Origin: an uncultured Holdemanella sp.
GTDB lineage: Bacteria > Bacillota_I > Bacilli_A > Erysipelotrichales > Erysipelotrichaceae
Assembly: GCF_934772795.1 (NCBI RefSeq)
Contig: NZ_CAKVMR010000096.1
Coordinates: 1-5,140, forward strand
Length of the DNA: 5,140 nucleotides
Direction: 5' to 3'
Shown here piece after piece: positions 4,715 to 5,140 of this stretch; position 1 is the stretch's first letter; each line of letters opens with the position of its first letter. The notes beneath the pieces were generated by a model that was given only the letters and a program-made list of their open reading frames with translations, was not told the DNA's origin and made no database searches. The position numbers and the translations under genes were made by a program.

Positions 4715-4987
4715 ATGCTAAGATATACAAGAAATAAATTTAGAAAAGAATCGATATCTGCAAAATTAATTGAAAAAAAAGAAGGTGAGTATTTTGCTAT
4801 TCCTGGAAAAGTGCCAAGTCCAGAAGCTTTTTATGAATTGATTTTTATGACTGAAGAGGGAATGAAAACTTTTGAAGTTAGTGTATTTGAATATAATGTT
4901 GTAGACGTTGGTATGGAAGGTACTTTAGTTTTTCAGGGATATCAATTGTTATCTTTCGGTGATTGGATAAAGGAATTTAGTTTATAG
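4715..4987 (+). CDS. DUF2500-like small protein, 90 aa
   Basis: Carries the features of DUF2500-type proteins: an ISAKLIEKK strand (14-22), FYELIFMTEEGMKTFEVS (39-56), EYNVVDVGMEGTLVFQG (59-75) and a final LLSFGDW. In the family the corresponding pattern is a strand with V-K, a Y-x-V-x-F strand, E-Y-G-L-L-x-x-G-D-x-G-x-L-x-x-Q-G and a terminal F. Usual members begin with a membrane helix. This one lacks it and starts with a basic MLRYTRNKFRK, so it is probably cytoplasmic or lost its anchor. ATG 4715 is preferred to the in-frame ATG 4709 because GAGGA (4704-4708) abuts 4709 but is 6 bases from 4715. It is the last gene seen, and no clear terminator follows. Confidence 0.75.
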   Translation: MLRYTRNKFRKESISAKLIEKKEGEYFAIPGKVPSPEAFYELIFMTEEGMKTFEVSVFEYNVVDVGMEGTLVFQGYQLLSFGDWIKEFSL

Positions 4988-5064
4988 TATAACTTTACAT
5001 TATTTTATGATTGACATTTAACATTTAATTGATTTCTTGATGTGTGATATGTTATATAGCTAAA

Positions 5065-5099
5065 ATCCCTATGACTTTTAAAGGTTGATTTATCCCTAT
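5065..5099. repeat. Two direct repeats of ATCCCTAT, 27 bp apart
   Basis: ATCCCTAT occurs at 5065-5072 and 5092-5099. The second copy lies about at the predicted start point of the minus-strand promoter at 5104-5131. Paired short repeats beside a promoter are consistent with regulator half-sites, though 27 bp is not an integral number of helical turns and no other copies were noticed in the window. Confidence 0.4.
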
Positions 5100-5106
5100 C
5101 TAGATA
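5097..5106. repeat. 10-bp palindrome overlapping the minus-strand -10
   Basis: TATCTAGATA is perfectly self-complementary and overlaps both the second ATCCCTAT repeat and the -10 element at 5104-5109. Its position would suit an operator. Confidence 0.4.
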
Positions 5107-5131
5107 ATATGAAGTGACCTCCTATTGTCAA
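5104..5131 (-). promoter_or_regulatory. Near-consensus sigma-70/A promoter on the minus strand
   Basis: Read on the minus strand, TTGACA (5131-5126) is followed by a 16-base spacer and TATTAT (5109-5104), 11 of 12 consensus positions. Transcription would begin near 5097 and run leftwards, towards the end of the DUF2500-like gene and the whole second unit, with no minus-strand gene to express. It is the best promoter match noticed in the window. It could make an antisense or regulatory RNA. Confidence 0.5.
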
Positions 5132-5140
5132 TACGTGGAT

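Larger units (their letters stand above)
4988..5140. other. Gene-free right end, AT-rich, with promoter-like and repeat elements
   Basis: No ORF of note on either strand, no clear terminator for the preceding gene, and no RNA gene recognised. The far right carries a minus-strand promoter-like pair, a palindrome and two ATCCCTAT repeats, listed separately. A TTGACA at about 5017-5022 on the + strand has no acceptable -10 partner. Confidence 0.6.

Noticed and set aside
5012..5060. + strand promoter for a gene beyond the right edge
   Set aside because: TTGACA near 5017 has no acceptable -10 at 16-18 bases, and TTGATT plus TTATAT matches only weakly.

Overview
The window is AT-rich (about one third G+C by eye) and densely packed, with every supported gene on the + strand, short or overlapping gaps, AAGGAGG-type ribosome sites and a classic hairpin-plus-T-run terminator. 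This points to a low-GC Bacillota chromosome. Gut Clostridia or Erysipelotrichia are plausible hosts, but that is inference from composition and protein style. There is no transposase, integrase, tRNA, rRNA or CRISPR array. No enzyme is recognisable: almost everything is a small membrane or membrane-associated protein.

Unit 1 (1-1393) holds a 44-aa single-helix membrane protein (31-165), a short charged ORF (170-349), a 147-aa membrane protein with a winged-helix-like middle (318-761), a 92-aa protein with two membrane helices (763-1041) and a 96-aa three-helix protein (1041-1331). It is closed by a strong terminator (1363-1393).

Unit 2 starts about 120 bases later with a near-identical second copy of the 44-aa gene and its leader (1512-1683). 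This copy has a one-base insertion that breaks the frame. A mini-ORF follows, then a lipoprotein (1735-2388), two tandem paralogues that resemble bacterial PH/GRAM-like domains (2431-2793, 2774-3115), a DUF975 membrane protein (3136-3828), an N-terminally truncated copy of the 92-aa protein (3840-4028), a second copy of the three-helix protein (4015-4299), a membrane-anchored protein with an Ig-like tail (4310-4621) and a DUF2500-like protein (4715-4987). The last 150 bases have no gene, but carry a near-consensus minus-strand promoter overlapping a palindrome and beside short direct repeats.

The main story is serial duplication and decay. Two modules, the 44-aa gene with its leader and the 92-aa/96-aa gene pair, each occur twice in 5 kb, and the second copies carry frameshifts or truncations. 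The gene content (anchored Ig-like and OB-like extracytoplasmic domains, PH-like domains, small helical hairpins, DUF975) suggests a cell-envelope accessory locus. Arrays of paralogous small membrane proteins are also typical of immunity-gene arrays beside secreted-toxin loci, but no toxin or secretion gene lies in the window, so that role is only a hypothesis.
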